Below are positions 27,351 to 36,041 of a stretch of DNA of 64,000 nucleotides, one piece after another. Location: contig NZ_JAPDDT010000006.1 in NCBI RefSeq assembly GCF_025950235.1, forward strand, positions 186,001 through 250,000, read 5' to 3'. Origin of the DNA: Luteolibacter arcticus (GTDB lineage Bacteria; Verrucomicrobiota; Verrucomicrobiia; Verrucomicrobiales; Akkermansiaceae). Under the pieces are notes generated by a model. It saw only the letters and a list, made by a program, of their open reading frames with translations. It searched no databases and was not told the origin of the DNA. Positions within the stretch are counted from its first letter, which is position 1. Each line of letters opens with the position of its first letter. Position numbers and translations under genes: made by a program.

Positions 27351-29015
27351 TTAGAGGGACTGCCGGGCCTTGATGGAAAGAAGGTCCTTCATGACGTGGC
27401 CGAGGCTGGCGGACTCCGTGACGCCGCCGAAGGCATCGTGCAAACTACGGTAAAGGTCGTACAATTCCTGATAGACGTCCCGGTTGCGGGGGATCGGGCG
27501 ATACGTGGTGTCCTTAAGGCCGGTCATGGCGGCCTGCGCGGTGGCGAAGTCCGGGTGCGCTCCCGCGACGACGGCTGCAGCGATCGCGGAGCCGAGGGCG
27601 CAGGCCTGGGAAGAACGAGACAGACTCATTTCGCAGCCGGTGACATCTGCGTAGATCTGCATCAGCAGGGGATTCTTCTCCGCGATGCCGCCCGAGCATA
27701 CGATGCGCTCCACGGGCACGTCATGGTCGCGCAGGCGGTCGATGATGACCCGTGCGCCAAAGGCCGTGGCCTCGATCAGGGCGCGGTAGATCTCCGCCCG
27801 CGTGGTGTAGAGGGTCTGGCCGAGGATCAATCCCGTGAGACGCTGGTCCACGAGGATGGTGCGGTTGCCATTGTTCCAATCCAGCGCGAGCAGGCCGGCC
27901 TGGCCCGGTTTCAGCGCGGAGGCATCCGCCGTGAGGGGTCCGTGGAGGTCGCCGTCTTCCAAGACCCCTTCGACGAACCATTTGAAAATATCTCCCACGG
28001 CGGATTGGCCGGCCTCGATGCCAGAGTAGCCGGGGAGGATCGATCCTTTGACGATGCCACAGATGCCGGGAATGTCGGCGACGGTTTTGCCGGCGGAGAC
28101 CACCGCGCAATCGCAGGTGGAGGTGCCGATGACCTTCACCAGCGTTCCCTCGTCAATGCCGCAGCCGATGGCTCCATAGTGCACATCCATTTCGCCAATG
28201 GCGATGGGGATGCCCGGAGCGAGGCCGAGCTTGTCCGCCCATTCGGGGCAGAGATGGCCGGCAATGGCGGAGGCGTCATGGGCTTTCGTGTAGAGCCGGT
28301 CGCGAAGGCATGACAGCGCAGGATCGAGGGCCGCCAAGAATTCCTGGTCGGGCAGGCCGCCCCACTCGTCTGCATACATCGCCTTGTGACCGGCCATACA
28401 GACGCCTCGGCGGATGACCAGCGGGTCGGTGACACCGGCGAGCACCGCGGGGACGAAATCCGCGAGTTCCACCCAGGACCAAGCGGCTTCGAAGACGTCG
28501 GGATCGACCTTGAGACAATGCCAGATCTTCGCCCAGAACCACTCGGAGGAGTAGGTGCCGCCGATCTTCGCGAGATAGTGCGGGCGGAGTCTCCGTGCAG
28601 TGGCGGTGATGGCCGCTGCCTCGGGGATGCTCGTATGGTCCTTCCAGAGCCAACAGTGCGCGTTTGGGTTGTTAGAGAAGCGCGGATCGCTGGTGAGGGG
28701 GCGATTGTGCCGGTCCACCGGCAGGGGACTTGAGCCAGTGCCATCCATGCCGATGCCGATGATCTGATCCTTGGAAAAGGAGGGCTCGGCGATCATCGCG
28801 ACGTCCAGCGCGAGCTGGGTTGCTCTTTCGAGGACGTGGAGATAGTCAGCGGGATTCTGGCGGGCGAGGTGGTGATCCGCGGGATTGAGGATCACGCCCT
28901 GGTTGCCGGAGGGATAATCAACCACCGCGGTGCCGACTTCCCGGCCGTCGGAACAGTCAACGACGAGGGCGCGGGCCGAGTTGGTGCCATAGTCGAGGCC
29001 GAGGGTGTAGGGCAT
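27351..29015 (-). CDS. araB: Ribulokinase
   Basis: The protein has 554 residues of the FGGY carbohydrate kinase family. It phosphorylates L-ribulose with ATP. The N-terminal phosphate loop GLDYGTNSARALVVD, GMDGTGSSPLP, the long insert typical of AraB (GIGMDG to HLCPEWADKLG), GTSTCDCAV and the C-terminal GGIAEKNPLLMQIYADVTG are all present. It lies between the sugar porter (18 bp upstream) and araA (6 bp downstream). Confidence 0.96.
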   Translation of the reverse strand: MPYTLGLDYGTNSARALVVDCSDGREVGTAVVDYPSGNQGVILNPADHHLARQNPADYLHVLERATQLALDVAMIAEPSFSKDQIIGIGMDGTGSSPLPVDRHNRPLTSDPRFSNNPNAHCWLWKDHTSIPEAAAITATARRLRPHYLAKIGGTYSSEWFWAKIWHCLKVDPDVFEAAWSWVELADFVPAVLAGVTDPLVIRRGVCMAGHKAMYADEWGGLPDQEFLAALDPALSCLRDRLYTKAHDASAIAGHLCPEWADKLGLAPGIPIAIGEMDVHYGAIGCGIDEGTLVKVIGTSTCDCAVVSAGKTVADIPGICGIVKGSILPGYSGIEAGQSAVGDIFKWFVEGVLEDGDLHGPLTADASALKPGQAGLLALDWNNGNRTILVDQRLTGLILGQTLYTTRAEIYRALIEATAFGARVIIDRLRDHDVPVERIVCSGGIAEKNPLLMQIYADVTGCEMSLSRSSQACALGSAIAAAVVAGAHPDFATAQAAMTGLKDTTYRPIPRNRDVYQELYDLYRSLHDAFGGVTESASLGHVMKDLLSIKARQSL

Positions 29016-29033
29016 GGCTTTCCGGGAGGATTC

Positions 29034-30461
29034 TCAATCGACCAATTCCTTTTCGATCTGTTCCAGAGTCTTACCCTTCGTTTCAGGAACGCGGAGCAGG
29101 ATGAAGACGAAGCCGGCGGCGCAGATCGCGGAGTACAGCCAGAAAGTCATCGCCGGGCCGAGCGCCTCATTCATCGCCGGGAAGGTGTAGGTGAGGATGA
29201 AACAGGCGATCCACAGGGAAGAGACCGCCACCGACACCGCTGCCCCGCGGATGCGATTGGGGAAGATCTCGGAGATCAGTACCCAGGTCACAGGAGCGAG
29301 CGAGAACGAGTAGCAGGCGATGGTGGCCAAGACCGGAATGACGACGCTGAGCCCGGTGAAATGGAAGTGGTAGGCGCAGCCGATGAGGAAATGGAAGATG
29401 GCGATGCCGGCGCACCCGACTGTCATCAGGATCCGCCTGCCGAAGCGGTCCACCGTCTTGATTGCGATTAAGGTGAACACCAGCATCACGACACCGGTGA
29501 TCACGATGTTGACAAGAATGGAGCTGACGCCATAGCCGGCGGCGCGGAAGATTTCCTCGGCGTAGCTGAAGATTACATTGATGCCGCTCCATTGCTGGAG
29601 GACGGCAAGCGTGCAGCCGATAAGGAGAATCCTTAGCATCTTTGGCTCCAGCAGATCCCGGAAACGCACGTGTTGAATCTCTTCCTCGCTGATGGTCGAG
29701 ATCACGCTTTGCGTTTCCCGGTTCGCGTAGTCTTCACCGCCAATGCGCTTGAGGATGTCCCGAGCCTTGTCCGCCATCCCATTCTTGATCAGCCACCGCG
29801 GGCTTTCAGGAATGCAGATCGCGCCAACGAGGAAGACCAGGGAGGGAAGGGTCACTGCCGTGAACATCCATCGCCAGCCGAATTGTCCGTTCCACGAGAG
29901 GCGAATGGCCTCCGCGGTCGCCGTGTCTTCCACCCGCTCCGCGATCAACAGGTTGGCCACCTGAGCGATCAGGATTCCGATCACGATGGTCAATTGATTG
30001 ATCGACACCAGTTGGCCGCGCATTCTGGCCGGCGCGACCTCGGCGATGTACATGGGCGAAAGGTTCGACGCCATGCCGATGGCCACGCCCCCAATGATCC
30101 GCCAGAAAACGAATGCATTGAAGCTGAACGCCCATCCCGTGAAGACCGAGGACACGGCGAATAACACGGCCGCGAGGATCAACAGCTTCTTGCGCCCGAA
30201 CTTGTCGCTGAGCCCCCCGGAAATGAGAGACCCCAGAAGACAACCGAGTAGGGCACAACTATTGGCCCAGCCCACCATCTCCGCATTCGTGAGCTGAAAG
30301 TATTTTTCGAAGAATGGTTTCGCTCCGCCGATCACCACCCAGTCATAGCCGAAGAGCAATCCCCCCATGGCGGCGACGAGCGAAATACGCCAAATGAAGC
30401 CGTAGTTGAACGGGGTAGAGTTATCCGTGTCGGACGACGAGTCTGCGGGTGCGAGTATCAT
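29034..30461 (-). CDS. MFS sugar porter (arabinose/xylose:H+ symporter type)
   Basis: The protein has 475 residues with twelve predicted membrane helices. Sugar-porter signatures: GGLLFGYDWVVIGGA in helix 1, DKFGRKKLL in the first loop, PESPRWLIKNG before helix 7, DRFGRRILM in the second half, and PETKGKTLEQIE at the C-terminus. It is placed between a TIM-barrel gene and araB, so L-arabinose (AraE-like) is the likely cargo, but xylose or galactose cannot be excluded from sequence. It is an inner-membrane protein of the arabinose operon. Confidence 0.9.
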   Translation of the reverse strand: MILAPADSSSDTDNSTPFNYGFIWRISLVAAMGGLLFGYDWVVIGGAKPFFEKYFQLTNAEMVGWANSCALLGCLLGSLISGGLSDKFGRKKLLILAAVLFAVSSVFTGWAFSFNAFVFWRIIGGVAIGMASNLSPMYIAEVAPARMRGQLVSINQLTIVIGILIAQVANLLIAERVEDTATAEAIRLSWNGQFGWRWMFTAVTLPSLVFLVGAICIPESPRWLIKNGMADKARDILKRIGGEDYANRETQSVISTISEEEIQHVRFRDLLEPKMLRILLIGCTLAVLQQWSGINVIFSYAEEIFRAAGYGVSSILVNIVITGVVMLVFTLIAIKTVDRFGRRILMTVGCAGIAIFHFLIGCAYHFHFTGLSVVIPVLATIACYSFSLAPVTWVLISEIFPNRIRGAAVSVAVSSLWIACFILTYTFPAMNEALGPAMTFWLYSAICAAGFVFILLRVPETKGKTLEQIEKELVD

Positions 30462-30488
30462 TCCGGGATCTTGGGTTGGAATGCAGAT

Positions 30489-31340
30489 TCAGGAAATCAT
30501 CGATTGCCAGAGGCGGTCGGATTCCTGCTTCACGAAGGTCGCGTCCTCCCATGGATCAGGAAATGAAGGCAGCCAATAGCCCGAACTCATCGCTCCGAAT
30601 TCGGGACAGGCCCAGAGCGTCACGCCTTGGTTCGCTTCCTCTTGGAGCCAGCAGTGGAAGGCGGCCTCCAGGAGGTCGAACCAGTGCTTCGCCCATTCCG
30701 TCATGCCTCCATCGGGGTTCGTCGCGGGGATCTCGCAGTGGTGCCCGTTGAAAGGTCGGAGGTGGATTTGCCGGGATGCCTGCAGCAGATCAGGCCTCTC
30801 CAAGAGGCGCTCGGCGTAGGGCGGCACCAAGTGTTTGACCGTCGCGAAATGCGAGAAGTCGAAGGTCAGCCGGATGGGCATGGAACGCTTCTGCTCATAG
30901 ATCTCCGCGATTCGCCAGGTTTTCTCCGGGGTCTCCGTGCAGGTGCCACGGTGGGTTTCGAGATCGAGAATCAAGCCGAGGTCATCTGCCACGTCGTTCA
31001 TCCGGATCCACAGGGCCGCAGCTTCCGCCGGTTCCATCGAATGATCGCCCAGTTGGATGTTGATTCGCTCAGGTTTCAGTGGGGCGAAGTCCTCGAGCCG
31101 TTGGACATGGTTTGCCGCGTTGGCGTCACAGCCGCCCAGGAAAGCCAATCCGTGACGCGAGCTTGCTTCCGCGAACTCAGGCTGCGCGAACCATTGGAAG
31201 CCGTCGAAACCGGCCTCCTTGATTGTGCCGAGCTTCCGGTCGAGGCTCCATTCTTCCGACTCGCTGCCGTTCGGATAGTGAAGCAGCGTCCAGAGGCTGG
31301 CAAAGTGTTTGAGGCGGGCCGGAGCCACCACGGGGATCAA
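30489..31340 (-). CDS. Sugar phosphate isomerase/epimerase-like TIM-barrel protein
   Basis: The protein has 283 residues of the xylose isomerase-like/AP-endonuclease-2 barrel fold (GTIKEAGFDGFQWF, LDLETHRGT, RLTFDFSHF, HLRPFNGHHCEIPA). The start chosen is TTG at 31340. It overlaps the TGA of the preceding gene as TTGA and is preceded by a strong ribosome site AAGGAGG six bases upstream. An ATG at 31388 lies inside the neighbour. Members of this fold isomerise or epimerise free sugars or keto sugars with a metal. Reaction unknown here; its place in an arabinose operon suggests processing of a side product or another pentose. Confidence 0.82.
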   Translation of the reverse strand: MIPVVAPARLKHFASLWTLLHYPNGSESEEWSLDRKLGTIKEAGFDGFQWFAQPEFAEASSRHGLAFLGGCDANAANHVQRLEDFAPLKPERINIQLGDHSMEPAEAAALWIRMNDVADDLGLILDLETHRGTCTETPEKTWRIAEIYEQKRSMPIRLTFDFSHFATVKHLVPPYAERLLERPDLLQASRQIHLRPFNGHHCEIPATNPDGGMTEWAKHWFDLLEAAFHCWLQEEANQGVTLWACPEFGAMSSGYWLPSFPDPWEDATFVKQESDRLWQSMIS

Positions 31341-32191
31341 TGCGTCCCTCCTTCCCACAGCAGTCCCTTGGCTTGATCCTGGCCGCAAGGTCCGCCGGCT
31401 TCGGAGGCCTCGATCATCAGGTCCTCGCCGGTCGGGGTGAGAAGAGGGAGGTAGAACTTGCTGATGCGGCGGGTCGAGCGCGGCACATAGTGACAGATGA
31501 ACGAGCGACGGAAGCGCTCCTTAGAGCGATTCGGTCCTGAACCGTGGATCGTGTTTCCGTTGAAGAACAGGGTATCTCCGGCTTTCATCACGCAAGGCAC
31601 CGCCTTCTTTCCGGGCGGTGCAGGGACGAAGTGAGTCGTGAATGATTTTTCTGGATCGGCCCAGCCGGGGCACATGATGGGTTCGTCGGCGGTGTCCTCC
31701 ACGAGGTACATCCCGCCGTTCTGCGGATCGGCATCATCGATCGCCGTCCATGCGGCCACACAGGTCTGCGGCTCTACCATCAGGTAGAAGTTGTCCTGGT
31801 GCATCGCCTGGCCTCGCGCCCCCGGCGGTTTGAAATAGAACATGCTCTGTGCGGCCAGAACGTCGTCGTCCATCAGTTCGCGCAAGCATCTCAACACACC
31901 CGCGTGCACCAGATGCTTGCGCGAGACGGCATCGAAGCGGTGCGGATGATGAACGCGTGGATGGGTCTTGAGCGGATCCCCCTCCGCCTCCTCTGCGGAA
32001 ACGGGCTCGAAGTAGCCGGGAATCGGCCCGCTTCCGGCGATCTTTTCGAAGGCCTGTCCAATTTCGGCAACGGCTTCTGCTGAGAAAAGGCCACGCGCCA
32101 CCGCGTAGCCGTGGCGGCGAAACGAAGCCTTCATCTCTTCCAGGTCAACCGTTGGGGGGAGATCGATTTCCGTAGTCACGGTGGGATTCAT
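31337..32191 (-). CDS. Phytanoyl-CoA dioxygenase (PhyH) family 2OG-Fe(II) oxygenase
   Basis: The protein has 284 residues from ATG 32191; longer in-frame starts lie too close to the promoter. The iron triad is visible: H131 and D133 in HQDNFYLM, and H216 in IHGSGPNRS, followed by the basic residues expected to bind 2-oxoglutarate. It is the first gene of the arabinose operon and overlaps the next gene by 4 bp, so the two are translationally coupled. Members hydroxylate many small molecules, and the substrate here is unknown. It should not be called a true phytanoyl-CoA hydroxylase. Confidence 0.86.
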   Translation of the reverse strand: MNPTVTTEIDLPPTVDLEEMKASFRRHGYAVARGLFSAEAVAEIGQAFEKIAGSGPIPGYFEPVSAEEAEGDPLKTHPRVHHPHRFDAVSRKHLVHAGVLRCLRELMDDDVLAAQSMFYFKPPGARGQAMHQDNFYLMVEPQTCVAAWTAIDDADPQNGGMYLVEDTADEPIMCPGWADPEKSFTTHFVPAPPGKKAVPCVMKAGDTLFFNGNTIHGSGPNRSKERFRRSFICHYVPRSTRRISKFYLPLLTPTGEDLMIEASEAGGPCGQDQAKGLLWEGGTH

Positions 32192-32229
32192 GGGTGTTCC
32201 CGAGCTGTGTTGCTCAGGCCGTCGACCGT

Positions 32230-32288
32230 ATCCAAACTGCATCGCTTTGAGCAATGGACGGAAGTCTCGAATCCATGGACTATTCTCC
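32230..32288 (-). promoter_or_regulatory. AraC-type 21-bp direct-repeat promoter, site 6 (arabinose operon)
   Basis: ATGGA at 32254-32258 and 32275-32279, exactly 21 bp apart; the outer copy continues ATGGACTATTCTCC. Toward the operon: GTCCAT, 18-bp spacer, TTGGAT at 32230-32235 (weak -10). The N16 between the repeats (CGGAAGTCTCGAATCC) differs from sites 1-5 but is almost the same as in site 7 before the regulator gene. The remaining 200 bp up to the ThuA start show no further signal. Confidence 0.7.
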
Positions 32289-32492
32289 TTCCATAAGAGA
32301 TTCTCGACTTGATCCCCTAAGCCTCATCCAAGGACATTCCGGCCCGAACCGGAACCCGCGCTGCTCATCAGCTCCTCTTCGATTTCCGCCGACATCGTCG
32401 AGAGAGTATCAGAAGCCTGATTGGTTGTTAGATGTCCCTCTACCCTCGATTTGCTGCATTGTCATCCGGCCGTGCCTTCCTAGGCTTGCGTC

Positions 32493-33395
32493 ATGTCCAA
32501 AGTCACCACGCTGCTGTTTCTAACTCTCGGTCTCGGCTCCATATCGCTCCACGCTGAGCCAACCCGCCGGTTGTTATTCTTCACCAAGTCCAGCGGTTTC
32601 GAGCACGATGTGATCTCCTGGAAGAAAGGCAGACCCAGTTTCGCGGAGAAGATCTTCACCTCGCTCGGTGCCAAGCACGGCTGGCAATTCGAGTTCTCCA
32701 AAGACGGCTCGAAATTCTCCTCGGAGTACCTCGCCGGATTCGATGCGGTCATCTTTTACACCACCGGCGACCTCACTAGCATGGGCACCGACAATCAACC
32801 GGCCATGACCCCGGCCGGCAAGCAGGCGCTCTTCGACTACGTGAAAAGCGGTAAGGGCTTCATCGGCCTGCACTCCGCCAGTGACACCTTCCACACTGCG
32901 AACGAATCAAAAAAGGGCCCGGATCGCTACGTCAACCACGGTAAGGAAGCCGATCCCTACGTCTGTTTTCTCGGCGGCGAGTTCATCATCCACGGGGATC
33001 AACAGGTCGCGACCAACAAGGTCATCAACAAACGGTTTCCTGGCTTTTCCGGAGCCGGGGACAGCTTCGCGTTCAAGGAGGAATGGTATTCGCTCAAGGA
33101 TTTCAACCCGGACATTCATGTTCTCACGGTGATTGATGCTCCCGCCATGAAGGGGGCGATGTACCAGCGTCCCGCATACCCGACCACCTGGGCCCGGGAG
33201 GAAGGAAAAGGCCGGGTCTTTTACACCGCCATGGGCCACCGCAACGACGTCTGGACCAATCCGGTTTTTCAAGACATCCTCGTCGGCGCGATCCGCTGGG
33301 CCACTCGCGACGTGGACGCCGCTGTCCCGCCCAACCTGAAGGATGTCGCACCGGAAGCGATGACCAATCCGTCGTATATTGAGCCGAAGAAATAA
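32493..33395 (+). CDS. Secreted ThuA-like domain protein
   Basis: The protein has 300 residues with a signal peptide (MSKVTTLLFLTLGLGSISLHA, cleaved near 21). The ThuA fold (type 1 glutamine amidotransferase-like) is recognisable from RLLFFTKSSGFEHDVI, DAVIFYTTGDL, GFIGLHSASDTFH, GGEFIIHG and VFYTAMGHRNDVW. ThuA-like proteins are abundant in Verrucomicrobia and Planctomycetes near sugar genes; the biochemical role is not established. It is transcribed away from the arabinose operon, and the direct repeat at 32254-32279 lies in the shared upstream region. Confidence 0.85.
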   Translation: MSKVTTLLFLTLGLGSISLHAEPTRRLLFFTKSSGFEHDVISWKKGRPSFAEKIFTSLGAKHGWQFEFSKDGSKFSSEYLAGFDAVIFYTTGDLTSMGTDNQPAMTPAGKQALFDYVKSGKGFIGLHSASDTFHTANESKKGPDRYVNHGKEADPYVCFLGGEFIIHGDQQVATNKVINKRFPGFSGAGDSFAFKEEWYSLKDFNPDIHVLTVIDAPAMKGAMYQRPAYPTTWAREEGKGRVFYTAMGHRNDVWTNPVFQDILVGAIRWATRDVDAAVPPNLKDVAPEAMTNPSYIEPKK

Positions 33396-33544
33396 CGGCT
33401 CTGGGGCAAGGGCACCGAGATCCGCGGTGGCCGGGTGTGCGAGGGGGGCGGCACCGGGCATCGAGGGCCACCGACTTGGTGTTCTTGTGCAAGTTCTCCA
33501 TCTCCATGGTCTTGCCGGCGGAGGAGCCACGTTCCCTTTGACCA

Positions 33545-33579
33545 GTGGACGGAAGCCTGGAATCCATGGACTATTCTCC
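33545..33579. promoter_or_regulatory. AraC-type 21-bp direct repeat, site 7 (before the regulator gene)
   Basis: GTGGA at 33545-33549 and ATGGA at 33566-33570, again 21 bp apart, then ATGGACTATTCTCC. The stretch from GGACGGAAG to CTATTCTCCTT is almost identical to site 6. Relative to the downstream gene it lies in the opposite orientation to the other eight sites and about 20 bp before a -35 box, which fits autoregulation rather than the class used by the minus-strand genes. Confidence 0.65.
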
Positions 33580-33599
33580 TTTTTTCCCGGGCTCGTCGC

Positions 33600-33628
33600 T
33601 TGACCCCGTGAGTCCGGGTGACTAGGAT
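33600..33628 (+). promoter_or_regulatory. Sigma70-like promoter of the AraC-type gene
   Basis: TTGACC (33600-33605), 17-bp spacer, TAGGAT (33623-33628). The predicted transcript start is near 33635, after the GTG at 33618 and the ATG at 33630, which supports the ATG at 33693 as the true start. Confidence 0.5.
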
Positions 33629-33692
33629 AATGAATGCGCCGCAGTCCGCAACGGGAGCGCAACAAGGTCCGGAGTGCATTTCTGCCCGCATC

Positions 33693-34598
33693 ATGAAAAG
33701 GATCGCAACGAGAGCCAATCTCCGGGGAGAAGGATTCCGCGGGCAGGTACTGCACTTTGGGCCGGCAGATTTGCGAAGGCAAATCGCCCGGCACCCGCTG
33801 GGCGGCGGCTTGTGTGTGCCGGACATTGGTTGGTTTCCGAAGGCGCTCGGTCACTATCGCGAGCGTCCTCAAGGAGCCGATGAGCATATCTTGATCTACT
33901 GCCACGCCGGGGGCGGGTGGTTTGAGATAGACGGGCAAAGGCGGGAGGTCTCAGCGGGACAAGCCCTCCTCGTGCCGAGCGGCAAGCCACACCGGTACGG
34001 TGCCGATGAGGCACAGCCTTGGTCCATTTATTGGGCGCATTTTTCCGGTCAGGCGGCGGCGGTTTACGCCAGTCACTTCATCCCCCAAGGATACGTGGTT
34101 CCGGTCTTGCCGACGGCGGGCAAACAAGTCGAACGCCTCTTCAAGGAGTGCTTCCACGCGCTGGGGGACGGCCACACCTTGGCTGGCTTGTTGCAGGTCG
34201 CGCACATTTTCCGTCATTTGCTCGGGGTGCTTCTGTTCGAAAACGTGTCCTTTCATGCGGAAGCGACAGCGATGCCGATGCGCGATTTCACCGGGAATAT
34301 CCAGTTCATGCGGGACAACATTTCCCGCTCGTTGAGTCTTCAGGAACTGGCGCAGCAAGCGGGCCTTTCACCTTCGCGTTACTCCGCCTTGTTCAAGGCG
34401 CGGACCGGAGTCTCCCCGGTCGAACACCATATCGCCCTTCGGATCCAGGCGGCCTGCCGGCTGCTGATCACCACCAACTGGAGTGTGAAGGAGGTTTCCT
34501 ATGCGATCGGCCATGAAGACCCCTTCTATTTCTCGCGCCTGTTCGTGAAGATCATGGGAGTATCGCCGTCCGCCTACCGGGGCGACGCCAAGGGGTAA
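33693..34598 (+). CDS. AraC family transcriptional regulator (probable regulator of the island)
   Basis: The protein has 301 residues from ATG 33693 (in-frame GTG 33618 and ATG 33630 are possible but sit inside the predicted promoter). The N-terminal half is an AraC-type sugar-binding cupin (GWFPKALGHYRERPQG, HILIYCHAGGGWFEIDG, AGQALLVPSGKPHRYGAD, WSIYWAHFSG). The C-terminal 100 residues hold the two helix-turn-helix motifs (SLQELAQQAGLSPSRYSALF and KEVSYAIGHEDPFYFSRLFVK). The direct repeat upstream and the arabinose genes nearby make it the prime candidate to bind the nine 21-bp repeats. The sugar it senses is not readable from sequence. Confidence 0.9.
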   Translation: MKRIATRANLRGEGFRGQVLHFGPADLRRQIARHPLGGGLCVPDIGWFPKALGHYRERPQGADEHILIYCHAGGGWFEIDGQRREVSAGQALLVPSGKPHRYGADEAQPWSIYWAHFSGQAAAVYASHFIPQGYVVPVLPTAGKQVERLFKECFHALGDGHTLAGLLQVAHIFRHLLGVLLFENVSFHAEATAMPMRDFTGNIQFMRDNISRSLSLQELAQQAGLSPSRYSALFKARTGVSPVEHHIALRIQAACRLLITTNWSVKEVSYAIGHEDPFYFSRLFVKIMGVSPSAYRGDAKG

Positions 34599-34644
34599 AC
34601 TCCGCGCTTCCCCACTCGGGTCATGCCATGCGCCGTGTCGCCGA

Positions 34645-36012
34645 TCACTGGATGGTCACGCGAGACCCGGGCGGAAGCACGCGCTGCGGGCTGACCTTCA
34701 CGGGTTCGCCCGGGCCGGGGATGCCGGTCTTGGGATTGCCGAGCCAGCCGCCGGCCGCGCTGACCTTGGCAGTGATGGTTTTGAGGATGCGGTCCACCGG
34801 CTCGCGGGTCTCATCGGTCGCGTAGAAGCCGTCCTTGAGGCCGTTGCGGTTGCCGGCGCCACCGTCCGCGTATTCGGGTTTGAAGCAGCCCGGATGTTGT
34901 CCTTGATGACATTGCCACGCTCGTCAGGACGCACGCCAATGGTGCCGCAGGCGGCCCGGCCTTCCATCCAGATCACGTTGCCGGTGATGGTGAAGTATTC
35001 CGAGTTGTTATCCAGCGCGAGGATGGAGGAGCCGGGCATGCCGGAGGCCTTGAATATGAGGTAGTCCTTCCAGATGTTGCCCTTCCCGGTAGCCCAAGCG
35101 TAGATCGCGCCGCCCTCGTCGAGCAGTTGCTCCGGCTCGACGACGATGTTGTTTTCAATCAGGTTATTGCGTCTGTGCATATAGGGTTTCATGTTTTCGC
35201 GGTTGAAGCGGAACATGCCCTTCTTGAAGCCACCCGTCATGCGCACGCCATCCCGCATTTCCTGAGTGAAATCCTCGGAACGGATGCGGAACATTTCCCA
35301 CAGCTTGAACTGGTATTTGCCCAGGCCGATGTCGTGGATCCAGTTGCGGGTGATGGTGTTGTTTTTGTTCCCGTCCAGCGTGCCGGGGCCGTAGCCACAC
35401 ACGCCATTGCCCATGACCCCGTACTGGGCCATGACGAGGGTCATCTCGAGATCGCCGTTGGAGGGCACGTTCGCGAGTTGCGCCTTGTTGATGCCTTGGA
35501 AGGTCACCGCCTGGCCATCGTGGGAGGGCTTGGTGAAGGTGATGCCGCACGACCACTTGCGCCAGTGGGTGTCGTGCAACCGGGCGCGGGTGACGGGTTG
35601 GCCGTCAACATACAGGTAATGGAAGCGCCAGCCCTTGGGCACATCGGCGACCCAGAGCTTGCCCTTGGCCTGCACCGTCACGCCCGCGGGTTCCTCATCG
35701 AGTTTCTTTCAACCCGTGATCGGGCGGCCGCCGGTGAGTTTCGGGGTCTCGCCCTTCGCGGCACGGTAGGCCGTGCCGGAGTCCTCCGGGGTGAGCACGA
35801 AAGTCTTGTCCAACACATAGCTGCCGTTATGCAGCCAGACGGTGGAGCCTTTGCTAGCGCGGGCAGCCGTCCGCGCTCATTCCAAGCTGGCGAAGGGCTT
35901 GGACTGCGTGCCTGGGTTGCTGTCCATGCCAGTAGGCGCGATGTGAAAATCGGCGGCCGGGCACGGGATGCCTGTTGCAAATGAAGAGGTGAAGGGGAGG
36001 GGCGGGAATTCA
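34645..36012 (-). pseudogene. Decayed right-handed beta-helix gene
   Basis: Read from about 35960 downward the frame gives FHIAPTGMDSNPGTQSKPFASLE, then a TGA. It resumes to PKLTGGRPITG, meets a second TGA (probably a former Trp), and continues through a long intact stretch (35681-34880, with NNTITRNWIHDIGLGKYQF and NNLIENNIVV). A frameshift near 34885 leads to a tail ending PPGSRVTIQ with a TGA at 34645-34647. No signal peptide or start codon is left at the 5' end. It is related in plan to the intact beta-helix protein at 5087-8257. It begins 29 bp after the alpha-galactosidase stop and has no direct repeat of its own, so it was probably the second gene of that operon. Confidence 0.8.
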
Positions 36013-36041
36013 ACCGGCGGTCGCCGCGCCAACGGGAATTC

